From Lineus longissimus (lineage: Eukaryota; Nemertea; Pilidiophora; Heteronemertea; Lineidae), in contig NC_088309.1 of assembly GCF_910592395.1 (NCBI RefSeq), positions 6,574,501 through 6,638,500 on the forward strand: a stretch of 64,000 nucleotides of DNA, written 5' to 3'. Made by a program: the position numbers and the translations under genes. Positions 35,130 through 54,100 of this stretch are shown piece by piece; the stretch's first letter is position 1, and every line of letters begins with the position of its first letter. A model generated the notes under the pieces. That model ran no database searches and was not told where the DNA came from. It saw only the letters and a program-made list of their open reading frames with translations.

Positions 35130-35279
35130 CTATAGATCGATGCACTTAATGATTGGGAACAATGTTTACGAAGACTTCGTCACGTCACGTTACACTAATG
35201 TAAAAATGCATGGTGATGTGACGACGATCAACACCACGTTATGTAAACGTTGTTCCCAATCAAGTGCATGGATCTATAG
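35130..35279. mobile_element. 150 bp element with ~35 bp TIRs just upstream of CCDC157
   Basis: Left arm CTATAGATCGATGCACTTAA continues TGATTGGGAACAATGTTTAC; the right arm is its inverted copy ending GTGCATGGATCTATAG, with a 3 bp indel and a few mismatches. The middle is also partly self-complementary (CGTCACGTCAC / GTGATGTGACG). MITE-like; 222 bp before the CCDC157 ATG. Confidence 0.75.
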
Positions 35280-35492
35280 TCTATGTTTAGCTATAGGCCT
35301 AGCAGCAAGAAAATGAATCTACTATTTATTAATACTCCACAAAAAGCCTGTATCATTTGAACTTTCAGGAAGTTATAACTTATAGAACAACAAAGTCTCT
35401 TTACTAGCTTCAGACTTCAGTAGTAGTAAAGTCTAAAGAGTTGCATGATGATAAAGATTTCATCAAATTTCAGGTTGGTTTGATGATTCTAA

Positions 35493-41110
<5,618 letters not shown>

Positions 41111-41765
41111 AAAGAGATGACACATTGGAATAGAACTTTTACACTGCACTCCAAATTGTCTTAAATATTTACTTGAGGATTTTTCACTTAATATTTCACC
41201 AAGTTGCAAACTAAATATTTGTAGAATGCAAGGGCTGTCTTTCGATGGCTGTTAACTCATTCCAGTTTGAGATGATATGCTGTGATCCTCCGTTTGCAAA
41301 TGAAATATATTCTGTCAAAGTAAGGTGTTGTAGTTGTCATCAGTTGACTGTGCAGCAGGCAGCCATGAGGTTTTTCCAGCTAACCCTATCCTGGCCCAGG
41401 TCATCCAATTAGCGTGGTGCCAGCAATCTGTCCCAATATTCTAGCAGTGATTGGAGGACATCCCCTGGCCGTGGGGTGTCTCCTGCCATGCCTGGGCCTA
41501 GGCGTCTCCTCCTAGTCTTCCTTTCAGTCTCTAGAATGATACAAAGCCATGATAATGGACTTTTGTCCTGCATGTCCTTGGCTGACTGTGTGCATAATGT
41601 GACATGAGACAGCCAATACACTTTCTAAGACACCTGATTCATAAAATCCACAGAATACCACATCATGAGAAAGCTGATGAACAGCTGATTAATACCACCT
41701 CATTCATACTCCCAAGATGGCTTACAGAAGACCACCTCATTCACAATGTCAAGAGAATAAATAAA
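41111..41765 (+). other. CCDC157 3'UTR candidate
   Basis: No other gene follows on this strand before the AATAAATAAA at 41757-41766, the first strong poly(A) signal. The 3' end could also use AATAAA at ~41834. Confidence 0.4.
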
Positions 41766-41823
41766 GAAGCTGTCGTCCACAGAATGTGACATTGTCCTTT
41801 GACGGCCAATGACTGCTCACCAA

Positions 41824-41945
41824 TGGGTGATATGAATAAAGACTAGCGAATGCTTTTACTTTAATTTTGTACAGAAAGGCCTAGTGTAAATGTACGCGGA
41901 GTTTTAGATAAAAGCATTTGCTAGTCTTTATTCATATCACCCAAT
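41824..41945. repeat. Inverted repeat with AATAAAG in both arms
   Basis: GGGTGATATGAATAAAGACT continuing AGCGAATGCTTTTA at the left pairs with an inverted copy at 41910-41944 (one mismatch). The loop is about 50 bp. Each arm presents an AATAAA signal to its own strand. Confidence 0.8.
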
Positions 41946-42134
41946 GTCTACCTTTCCTTGGGGATGTGACATTGTCATGGAACAACAATCAAATGTGCTT
42001 AGGAATGTGTTTCTTTAATAAGAGAACCATCACATGTCCTTAGGATGAGATAACCACCATTGTACCTAAAGGCTAAATCCATACAGGGAATAGGCATTGA
42101 CTAATCTCGTACCGCGACAAGCAGGCTTCTTCTA

Positions 42135-43560
42135 GTGTCCTATAATGCAGTCCATTTCGTCATCCTGATTGTCCTTTCTCAGGACGGGGCCGGTCAACTG
42201 TGTTTAGAGTGTAGCTTTTTCTGGTGCGAGTTTGATGTTTCAAATTCGTTCCGGCTTTTCGGGTCATCTAAAATTTCAGGAGGATGAGGCTTAGCCCTCT
42301 CTTCAATTATGGCTGTGGGTCCCACTGAGTGTGTTTACCTTGTAACCCATTACTGCCAGGAGAAGTTAATGAACGAGTTACCAGAATATGGAGATGGCAA
42401 CACCATATGACCATTAGGGGAATGAGATACCAATGCGGACAGAATAAATAGCCGACTTTATTGCCACTAGCTCGCCAAATTGACCTGTCAGCTTGCTCAG
42501 GTGAAAATTGATTTGCTATTAGTGGGCAGAAGAACTGGGCAAAACAAACACGGTATTGTCTGAGGATCCATCCACTGGACCAATTAGTCAATGGGTTTTG
42601 CTCAGATATACCAAGAATAAATAAAGACTAGTCTTCAGGAATTCTTGTTTATACTAAGTATTTTTGTCGTCCACTGTTGCAAACACTCTGGATGCAGTTG
42701 ACCGACATCGTCCCTTACCATAAGGAGATCCAATTAGGATGACGCAATGGACTGCCCCAGGAGTCTAAAACAATGGTATATGCATTTACAATGTACAAGG
42801 CTTTCTTTATCTGAACCGTTTCTTTCAATGAAAAATATTTTTTAATTTGAAGAAGAAAAAAATGCGTTATTTACACAATGTAAACTTCGTTAGTTTCACG
42901 AAGGGGGTTGATATGTGACATTTGTGAAAACAAAACAATATACAAAAAACGGCTACCGGGTATAAATATTTATTTATTGATAAAATCACACATCTAAAGT
43001 TCCAAAATTTTTACTCTGTTGTCTTATGGTAATAATACAGTGACACAGCTGATCAATGTTGGTAAGAGATACAGAATCAATTAGTCACGCTTGAAGGGCT
43101 TGTTTAATTGAAATCCTTTTCATCATATTTACTCATCTGACAAGAGCTATCCAAGCACCAGTCACACCTGGCAATACATAACCATTGTCAGCATACGTCA
43201 GCCTAACCTTGTACACTCCGGACGCGACGCAGTGCATATGGACCGGCCCCGTCCTGTCGCCCGGGGAGAAGTAACGATAAGGATGACGGAAGTGACTACG
43301 CAATCCATTTCGTCATCTAATCGTCTGTATACCGGTGTAATGTTTTTGAGTGTTTCTGTTTTTGAGTGTTTCCCCTCATTGTTTGGGAACGCTCAAAAAT
43401 AGATTGACAAGTTTTTCTGTGTATCCCCCCTATTGAAAAGTCGTGGTCTCTCTAGCTGCCTATTGTTTGGAAACACTGACACATGGGAAACAACCACAGA
43501 TGTTACACCGGGCGTCGGGACGAGGCCGGTCCACTGCGTCCAGAGTGTAGGTTCCCAGCC
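42135..43560. repeat. Cluster of ACACTC-GGACGCAGTGGACCGGCC repeats
   Basis: Copies or parts: 42140-42235 (inverted: CAGTCCATTTCGTCATCC ... GGGGCCGGTCAACTG ... AGAGTGTAG), 42685-42760 (ACACTCTGGATGCAGTTGAC), 43215-43320 (ACACTCCGGACGCGACGCAG ... ACCGGCCCCGTCCTG) and 43510-43555 (inverted). Shared order of phrases shows one family. The type is unknown. Confidence 0.6.
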
Positions 43561-44003
43561 TCTGTCAGTTATTACGCCAGACGGAACGAGGTCAGGGTCC
43601 CACATCACAGGGTGGGAAGCATCTTGACCACCAAGGTTTTTGCATCTTATTCAAGATTTAATATGTATGATATCCCGGATACGTTAAAAGGGAGCATAAG
43701 ACCATGAGGTTCAGGATTGGTGGGGAGGCTGCTCAATTTTGTGAATTAGTTTACTTTCCTGCATCCTTTTTCAGAAATTGATTGATTGGTTATGACAACA
43801 CAATCAATGATTTAACAGGGACATCAAAGAAAACACAATTACCCCTATCTCTGCCAAGTGAATTGGATCATGACTTTTATTACCTTTTATCAATTCATCA
43901 TTATCATTTTATTGTTCTTCTGATAATGACTCATGCGTTACTTTGACTCATAAACACCGCACCGTCCTTAGAATCCGTTTCACTTGTCCTAAAGCCCGCA
44001 GCA

Positions 44004-44391
44004 CACTAGCCGCCAACTTTGGCGACAAGAAGCGTTCGGCTGACGCCTCTCGACGCCAAAGTTGGCGGCCATTGGATCCCGGTCAGAGCACACCTGCCCA
44101 GAATTGGCGACCAGTAGCGTCTTTTCCGCCACTGACTTGGCGTCTGACCGTCTGACTTGGCGTCTTTAATAGCGTCTTTTCCGCCACTTTAGGCCGCCTG
44201 ACTTGGCGTCGGCGGTGAGGCTATGACCAATCAGCTTGCGTCTTGATATCACATGATTTCAAAAGGGCAGCCTAAAGTGGCGGAAAAGACGCTTCTGGAC
44301 GCCAATTCTGGGCAGGTGTGCTCTGACCGCCAACTTTGGCGTCGGGAAGCGTCAGCCGAACGCTTCTTGTCGCCAAAGTTGGCGGCTAGTG
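44004..44391. mobile_element. 388 bp inverted-repeat transposon (MITE)
   Basis: Starts CACTAGCCGCCAACTTTGGC and ends with its inverse, GCCAAAGTTGGCGGCTAGTG. The arms are about 130 bp each and contain further matching parts (CAGAGCACACCTGCCCAGAA / its inverse; GACGCTTCTG/GTAGCGTC with TTTTCCGCCACT). The middle repeats GACTTGGCGTC. No target duplication was identified; CAG-type ends would fit hAT if the true left end is CAGCACACTAGCC at 44001, but the right end lacks that extension. Confidence 0.8.
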
Positions 44392-44409
44392 AAATGACAT
44401 CCTGGCCTT

Positions 44410-44620
44410 GGGATTGACACTACTGTACATCACAGAGAGGTGTCCTGATTTACTAGATGTGAAATTAAATGCAACTGACCACTTAATTGGGGTAAAAATC
44501 AATGTCCTCAATAAAGAGGGTGTCCTGCTGAAAGGGGTGGAAGGTTATACTGTACAGTCAAACCTCCCTTAGCGGACACCTCTGTTTGTAGGTCATCTTC
44601 TTTATCAGGGACAGTGATGT
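44410..44620. repeat. Two damaged copies of the CAGTAGAACCTC family
   Basis: GAGAGGTGTCCTGATTTACT at 44436 runs to GGTTATACTGTA near 44554; immediately after, CAGTCAAACCTCCCTTAGCGG begins another fragment. Confidence 0.65.
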
Positions 44621-45166
44621 TTGTCCCTAGGACGGATATGTAAGTCACTTCGTTAATAATTATTTAAAAATAATTGTGGGGCTTGCATTCGGCATGTCAG
44701 TGGAACTGATGAAGAAACAGGGCATATTCGCCCCAGAAACTTGGGCATGTTGGCCTAATTAGCCTACAAGACGACAGTTGATTATAATTACAAATAATTA
44801 ATTGCAATTAACAGCATTCCCTATAAATGGGAGACTGGCGCCAGACTCATACCGAGATCCAGACGAAATTATAGGCCTGAATGGAATCATCCGCTTATCA
44901 CACAGCTTTTATGGGAATGTTTTCAGTTCTATTACCATATACTAGGCGCCGCTACTCAACTGGTGCCGACAAGGTTTAATTGTGGGCGGGGAATAACCAG
45001 AAACCACGTGACTTCAATCAACTCTTTGAAGCATGCCGCTAGCTATTCAGTTGCTGCCTTAAGTGGACGGGGGCAAGTTTTCTAGAATACTACTGCATTT
45101 CGCTTGTGCCTCTTGTGTGTTAACTGGCTCGAATATGATCCTACTACGGGAGGAGTATGTACCAAC

Positions 45167-48100
45167 ATGATAGGGGAGTTATTTATGCTGTTATTATCAC
45201 TTACTATATGTTCAGGACGCGAGAAAGCAATTTTGGAGATAGTTTTGTATGAACCGAAGGAAAATGGCGATTATCAAGTTACGAGTACGAGGGAACTTCA
45301 TGGTTTGTTTACAACTGCAGGACCCACCATAAGTGCTGAGGGCCCTATTGTACAGGTATGTAAGCTCCTATTCCTACAGTGTGCTTTATAAATCTGTTTC
45401 AGCGAGAGGAAACTTTTCTCCAGTGGGTTTCGTAAGCGTAACCTAAGTTTTTGACAACCCTTCCTTATTAGCTTAACTTTAGCCTTGTGGATGTCACTAC
45501 ATGTGTCTTACGGTCTACACTGTACACCTGATTACCAATAGTACTTTATAGGTTATTCTGTAGCCTACATGATGCAGTGTGTTGTGCAGATAAAAAACGA
45601 GAATAGATGAGCAGTATTTAGTCCAGAACAGAAGAACCTCTCTATTAAGGACACCCGCTGGACTAACAAGTGCTGTACTTAAAAGCGAGGTGTCCTGACT
45701 AAAAAGGTCACACTGAATGGCAACAATGAATTTGATACCAAAACTAGTGTCCTTAATAGAGAGGTGTCCACTAAGAGAGGTTCTACTGTACTTTAATAGT
45801 GCTGTTCTAGCAACCTTTAGTCTTAGTCCCAAATAGCCTACATGATGTACAGTGTGTTGTGCAGGACAAACTCCAATAGATGAGCAGTACTTAGTCCAGT
45901 ACAGCAGAACCTCTCTATTAAGGACAGTCTCGAGACTAACAAATACTTTACTTAAAAGCGAGGTGTTTTGATTAGAGAGGTCACACTGAATGGCAACAAT
46001 GAATTTGATACCAAAACTAGTGTCCTTAATAGAGAGGTGTCCACTAAGGGAGGTTCTACTGTACTTTAATAGTGGTGTAACAACCTTTAGTCTTGTCCCA
46101 AATAGCCTACATGGTGTACAGTGTGTTGTGCAGGACAAACTCCAATAGATGAGCAGTATTTAGTCCAGTACAGTAGAACCTCTCTATTAAGGACACACGG
46201 GACTGACAAATGCTGTCCTTAATAGAGAGGTTTCCTGGTCAGAGAGGTCAAATTGAATGGAAACAACCAATTTGGAACCAGAATGATTGTCCTTAATAGA
46301 GAGGTTGTCCTTAATAGAGGTGTCCACTAAGGGAGGTTCTACTGTATGTCAATTTCTCCTTTCAAGAATTTTCTGTCGCCTCTGCTCTTAAAATCTTCAT
46401 TTGCGACCTTTGGGGGGGGGGGTGCCCCCTATTCCCCTCTCTACCTATGGCCGAACCACCAATTCATTGCCCTTGAGCTTTGAACAAGAGGAAAAGGAGT
46501 GGAACCTTCCTAAGCAGATACCTCTCTAGTAAGGACACCCTCTCTATTGATGACACTTGTTTTGGTCCAGAAGTGCTGGTTTCCATTCAATTCCACCTCT
46601 CTAGTCAGGACACCCCTCTATTAAGGACAGCATCTGTGAGTCCTTGATAGAGAGGTTCTACTGTACTGCCTGATTTGGGACATTACACACAGGCAATCGA
46701 TTGTGGCTGCAAGTGTTTCATTTCCTTTGCTTTATGAAATGTTTAGGCCCAAGGCTTTCAGAATGATCCATTGTTCAATGACAGATGTTTTCCATTTTCC
46801 ATTTTTCCCACAGGTTGAATTTGGTTGCTATGTCCATTTTTTTAATAATAGAACATAAAAACTGCCAAAATCCAGTTTGGTCCGTCTAAATTCAAAAAAA
46901 TGTGCAAATGAAAACGAAATGCTCCTCATCCTGTATAATTATCTTGAGCCACTTGCCGTGAGACACTCATTGCAGAATGCGGTGTCTTTGTGAATATTTG
47001 ATGAAGCCTCGGGATGTTTATTCTCATGTTTTTGCGGCGAAACACAGTTATTTCTGAATGCACACGAGTTATTTGACAGAAAATAAACATTTTATAAATG
47101 AACATGTTATGGTGGACAATTTTCTATTTGATGCTTCGTTGAGATAGTTTTTTTGAACATGTTGATGTTGAAAGGAATTCCACCATTACAATGAATGCAA
47201 TAAATCTATTTCATTGAGCCAGTATGTAGAAATATAAAAATGTTCCCTCTCAATAAAAGTAGAATATCTTGAATTCATGGTAGTGTTTGATTTATCAGGT
47301 TCTCTTAGAGAAACAAATATCACTGCAAACTATAATTTTTTAGACCAAACAGATTAAAAATGCACTGATAGTGTCCACAGTGAGCATATGTAATGGCCAA
47401 GAAACTTTTCGAGCTAATTTTTAAGGTCACGTATGGCTAATTTGGGTCCAATAATGTTGAACTGGCCATTCGGCCCACCAAAAAAAACCTGCACTGGTCG
47501 TAGGAGGCCAACATATGTATTGTGTGATGTCACGAGATTGTATATTGGCACACTTTTATAGATCTTTGCAACAGTTTCATGATTCATTGGACACTGCAGT
47601 GAAAAAATAATGAAACAGAGATCATTGAATCTGTCAGTGTCAACCTTGTTAGAAGCCATAGTCACCAGAGATCCGAAGAACCTCCAATCCATCCCAATCC
47701 ATCCCTGCACGGGACTGTTGCTTTCTTGTTGCCATGGCGACTGCTTCAACAGAAGGTTTCCTGATTAACCAAGTAGGAAATGATAAACTAAATATTTGGT
47801 TTCCCCGACCATTTCTTGATTTCCCATTGCATTGCAAATGAGTTGAACCATTCTGTATGGTAACTTCCTAATGCTAATGTCTCTATCACAGGATGTCCGT
47901 GGAATTTGATGGAAAGACGGGATGGGACAGTTTAGAATAATGCCTGGGGCTCTTCGTTCCAGCAGAATCTGCTTGCCATTCGCAACTTAAACTTGATTCT
48001 GAAGAGTATCGGCTTAACTTCAGTACGAATCCGCCATTAATGACGTCATTGGGGGATTTGAAGATTGACCTTGTTCACACACCCCCAGTTTTTCCATAGG

Positions 48101-51100
48101 TGGTGGTATTGGACCTGAAAATTCTGGATGAACATTTGTTCTTTTTTGCCCTATACAACTATAATAATTTGATTGAGTTTTCTTCAGGCATGAGTATAAT
48201 CACACATATTGCATACTAGCATTGCCACACATATACATTGGAACCTCCCTTAGCAGACACCTCTTTATAAGGACAACCTCTCTAAAAGGAAACTAGTTTT
48301 GGTCCCAAATTGGTTGTTTGCATTCAATTTGACCTCTCTAATCAGGACACCTCTCTAAGGACAACACTGGAATTTTACTATCCATGCCAATCAAGATCTT
48401 TTGCGTTGTTGATGAGAATCAAATCTCGAAAACCCCTGCCTGACCTTAGAACACTTTTTGTACGCAACCCCAACAATCATTATTTATCACACAGTTATCG
48501 AGTATTTATAGCCTTTGATCTATGATACAATGGCCAATGATTGAAACACTTCATATAGTCGCTCACATTCTGCCAGCAAAAAAATGGGTGATGTACGCAA
48601 TGCTGCTACCGGGACTGTTCATTGATTCTCCGATTACTCTTGCAATAATTCAATTCACAGTCGTATAATCTGAGTAATTAGATCAAGTCTGTTTGGTCAT
48701 TGATTATGTAGGAGTGTTAAGCATGCACCGCCAATGAAGTCACTTTGCTCATCAAATGAGTGTCGTATACCAGGATGTCAGACTGGAGAGGTTATACGCT
48801 ACATGTACTCTAAGAAATAAAGGTTTTTGAGCTGATGAAAAACATAAAGGTTTACAAGATTCACAGAACACTATGACTGTGAGGTTTTTTTTCTTTTTGC
48901 TCCAAAAAAACATTGTTTGATTGTTAGTTGATGATGCATACATCTCCAAAGAAATTGAGGGGACAAAATGTCAGGTGGGTAGTTTATTCTATCAATAGTA
49001 AAACATTATTTTTCTTGAGACACTTGAAATGGCAGGTTGCAGCGACTGAAATTCCTGGTTTGCACTGCACTAATACACTGTAGATTTTGTTAAAGGGACT
49101 ATGCAGTCTCGGAGCCTTGTGTGTTACATGTAAGATGGGTTTGGGCGGCTTCCACTACTGGCTGGAAGACAACATACCTCGAGATACTATAGGCCTATCT
49201 CTATCACCACTGACATCCACGATAAACCTAATCATTAACCTAAAGTCCTATTGATAATTTGACGCTTTTTATATACATCATATAATTTTCCTGGCGGTTT
49301 AGATCAAAGGCGAGAAGAAAAATACTGAGTGGGTCATTTTTGCATGGCTTTATTCATAAACTTTAGATAAAGTTGTCTGGTTCCCCCATGCCCACAGCGT
49401 TATGTCTTATCACCTTAAATGTCTAATGGTTGCACAGAAACTGGCACTAAGAAATTTGTTCATTCATAAGTTACACATACTTTTTTTCTTCTCATAAATC
49501 CAGATTGACCCATTTCATGAGTTTCCCTTTAGGTGATGTGTAAGAATAAGCTTATACTTGTTTTGAATGGGAACTGGTGATGAGAATTTGGTGGCCGATA
49601 TCTCTGGTGTATGAAATAAGCTGATGTACTTGGATCCTGGATGGGTAGGACTTCATGACCGCACACCCCCTCCTTTTCACCTCAGCACTAATTACAGTTA
49701 GGCTTTTTTGTAGCATTTTTAGGCCCAGTATGGGGTGTTTCTTCTAGAAGGATGGAAGGGCAGGGATTTTGGAAATTGATTTTTTGTTTTCCAGAACTGC
49801 TGTCCTGGCTGTTGATCTGTATTGACTGGTAATTGTGTTTCATGTAGTCCTCCTAACGACACGCCCTTATGAAAAATTCTTAAAATCATTTTGAGAAGCT
49901 CTATAAAAAAATTTTCTCAAAGATAATTTTTACAAAAAGTGCTCATAGAAAATTTGAGCGGAAGCAATGATGATACATTGTTATAATTGATAATTTATAG
50001 TTCGCTGTCCAACATGGAATATACAATAATGCATTTTGAAATCGATCCTGGCAATATGTAAAAGGACCATTGGTGCATATATCGGAACGGAATGTTACTA
50101 CTCGCATGGGTTCATTTTGAATTAGACATCCCAGCGAAACATGTACAGCGTAGATGGGAAGCATGCCGGATCAATCCATGCTGCATCAAATGCCCTCCTG
50201 TCGGCGTCGATAGCCGCCGTTTGATCCATTGTCACGGCGATTGATAGCAGTGACGGCCACTTTGATTAATCACGACATTGAATTAAACCATAAAATCATC
50301 AACATGGATTTTTTTCCCGATCTCGTTGTGTCGTGAATAATGCAGCGGTTGCACTTGTCATTTTCACTTAATAGCTATTTTTGTCGGTCTGTCATGGATT
50401 TATCTTGGTATTGATGTGATGAAGTGGTTGCTCATTTATTCGAGATTTTTAATTAGTTAAGCACCATGATTAAGCTTTTAACCCTGGTGGTGCGATCATT
50501 GTCGAGCAGCATTTTCCAAGGCAAATCATATTTCCTGGTAGTATTATTTTACTGTCAGGCCCGCATTATCTGAAAAATACTTGGCCCCAGGCCCTCAGTC
50601 TCCAGATTATTGGGTACCATTATCAGACATGGCATTTTACTGTCCCACATTTGATTCCTGTGATTGACCCCGTAAACATCCCCAAAACTAGAAGTGTTCT
50701 GTCACAGTGATACATGTGCAATAATTATCATATAAGACAAAAATCTCTCATTTGCAGTGTGTACTGCATGCAGCTTTCATTACATGATAAAATACACGGA
50801 ACATGTGATATACTGAATAAGTAGGGGTCAGATGGTTTCCAGATGGATGTTATGATGTATAAGAATTTCATATTTGATTGCTTGAAAAATGATGTCGGCT
50901 ATCAGATGATAACATTTGACTGGTTGTGCTTAAAATAGATATCTCCCTCTGCTTCATTTCCTCGGAACTTGACCTATTTTTGATTGTGGGTGACCTATTT
51001 CCGCAGTGGGACATATCCCGGTGAGTTAATGAAAACCGTATCATTCTGGGTTTTCCTAATGAGAGCCAAAAGCCACCATACCACGAATTTAAGGTATATA

Positions 51101-54100
51101 CCTTGGACGTTGCCACGTGCCACATATAAGGTAATACCTGGGTCGATATTGGGGCTCTTCTCTCTCACTTTTAGTATACCCCATAAGCACTGGAGCATTA
51201 CATTTATCAAGTAAAATTTGAAAGACTCAAACTGGCACATCCTCATGTGGGTAAGCTGGTGTACCACCCAAGTTTGCCGCACAAAAACAAGATGTGGTGA
51301 TCTGAACTTTTTTCTCAAGCACTGTTTTCTTTGGCCTATGGGCTTAATGTTGTACATCCGATCTTGAGGGCTTGTTCTTTTTGGTCGGCAAATTTCACCT
51401 CAAAGACATCATTCCGTGCAAATGTTGGTTTTTATAAAGATTGGCAAGTTTTCAATGGGTGTCATGATCAAAGGGATTATGCTGGCCCCTCTAGGTCTAG
51501 AAGTTGTTTTTAATGGCTTTGCCGTAATATTTCGCAACTCCAGTAACCTTAGGACATTCCTAAGCCTATAGGGACCAGGGAATAGAGAGGCCTACATATA
51601 CAGTGACGTCATTGAACCCTTGATGGAAAGTAATACTTTTGAAGAGTGAGATTTTTTTGCGATAAAAGTTAAAAAACTGTTAACCCTCCTTACCGAGCTT
51701 AGTTTTATTTCTATGAACTTCCGTGTTCCAGTCTCAGCAATACACCATTAATGTCAAACAATTGTCTGTGATAGAGGGATTTTTGGCTTATGAAAATAAT
51801 TGAGTGGTGAGCTGAGCGTCAACTATCAAGACATTTCACAAAAACGGAAAGCAAGAGGTAACCAGAGACCCTGGTGCAAAGGTGCGCTGTCACTCTCTCT
51901 ACCACATGAGGGCGTGCATCCTATTGATCTACTGGAATTTGAACCCATGACCTCAGACTGAACCAGAGGCGACATCGACAGGCGCTGATGTTAATTTTGA
52001 ATGTCAGTCTTACCACTGTTCCACTCTGGCAGCCCTTGTGTTCTTAATGTGCTGTCTGTCTTATAGGTGGCACTCTTAAAAGTATCCAGTGTCATGTTTC
52101 TGGCTGCAGGTGAGCACATTGGTCCAGGTCATTCCTAATCTACAGTAGTAGCCACTTTTCACTTGCGTTGGTGAACCATTAAAAATGGCTAAAACAACAT
52201 GAATAGGCTTACTTGTCCAAGTGGAATGGAGCTAATTTTTCTTGACATTCTTTTCGGGGCAATTGTAAAATAAACTTTTGTTTGTTGTGCATATGACAGT
52301 GCTCCGCCACTTAAGGTTCCTACAAGGGCTTTGTACTAGAAGTTCTTTCAAACCCCTGTATTCTACATAAATGTACGCTTTGACGAGGCCTTTCTGTTCT
52401 AATGTGAAATTCGAGGATAATTGTCTCTGTAGGAGCTTTGCATGCTTAATAGTTCCATACACCACAACTGCAGGATAGGAAATGTAAACAATTCCTGTAC
52501 ATATTTGTACACTACTCTCTATTAAGGACACCCTTGGGACTGACACGTGCTGTCCTGATTAGAGAGGTCAAATTGAATAGAAACTACCAATTTTGAACCA
52601 AAACTAGTGTCCTTGATAGAGAGGTTGTCCTTAATAGAGAGGTGTCCGCTAAGGAAGGTGCTACTGTACATGTATAGCTTTGAAAAGTGAACAGAGCTGT
52701 TGCTGGCAATTGATCTTTGACTGGTTTTTCTTTTTGACTGAAGAAGACGTGAGAAGTTCATGTTCCATTTGCAAAATCTTGTAGTGATTTGAAAGTGCCA
52801 TTGAATTGGAAGACAGAATTTGAGCACATGCCTTGACATTTCTGCTCCAATAAGTCACATACGATCTTCAGATCACGACTATTAAAAGTGAATGAAGCGA
52901 TTATGTCGGCCATGGATGGAAGATCAAAGGTTTGTCGGTGATAATATGTTATTAAGTCAAGAAGGCAAAACGAGACCTAAGATCATCTTATTGATTGGTA
53001 TTATTGACTTGGGTCAGAAGGTGACAAAATCAAAGGCGTTGCGAAATGTGCATCATGATTTTTAAAGGGAAGGGTGATGGTCTTCGTGATGTTCTTTGTA
53101 AATGTATGTGTTGAGTTTAGCAAGTCAGTAATGTAGGGAAACTTTATTTCAAAGTGACTCTTTCATCTCATGTGAGGAAGCAGGCTAACGAGGGATTGAA
53201 TCTTTAAGCACAGAGACAGGCAGGCCCTAGTGTTTTTCCGAACATTGGCCAAATCACCGAGCTACAACTTTGCTCTTAAGGGCTTAATCATGATTCATAT
53301 AGTCATCTGTATGACATCTTGACCACCAAAGTTTTTGCACCTTAACAAGATACACCCTGGCCACATTTAAAGGGGGTATGAATTAGACCATGAGGTTCAA
53401 GATGTCAGCGTGAAGGAAAGCAGAAAGGAAAGCGCTGTTTTTTAAAGGTGTATGAAATTTAATTTGTTGACAGCTCACAAAACAGGGTCAGAGTCAACAT
53501 GTGGGCTCTCTAATAACAGGTATATAGTAGATCGGGTCGATTAAAAAGCCAACCGAAGGGTCCTTGAGGTAATAGGACTAACTTATTAGCCTTACTGGCA
53601 CCAAAGGGTTTTACTGAACAAAACCGGTGACTTTTTGACCGGGTGATTGTCTCGCTTGGCCATGTTGTTCCTATCTATGCTGAATCTAGAGTCTAGGTTT
53701 AGGGCCTTTGGGGGCACGAACACGGTAGGCCTACTGTACTGATAATCTTTTTCGTCAGCTCTAAATACTGGGTATGTTTTGCCTTCTTGCCCAACTGCAG
53801 TGGACTTCTAGCTTTGTCAGCTGATCGTTTGTTGAGATAAACTTTCTGCTTTAACCCTTGCTCTAGAAACAATTAAAGAGCACTTTTTTTCTTGTTTTGT
53901 AAGTTTAGCTGCTAATATCCATCATTTAACGCCTTGTTTCAAATTCAGTTTCCTGTGAAATCAAAAATGGTTGATATTTCTAAAATGGCTGGGGATTTGG
54001 AAACGGAACTTTCACAAAATGTTTTAATGCTGTCAAGATCATTTTGATGCATATTTTGTGTTTGAAGTATCACTCGTTAGCTCTACAAACAAGTTTTCAT

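Noticed and set aside
45515-46138. 207-codon minus-strand open frame
   Set aside because: It is read through tandem MITE copies and simply repeats with the ~270 bp units; no sign of a protein.
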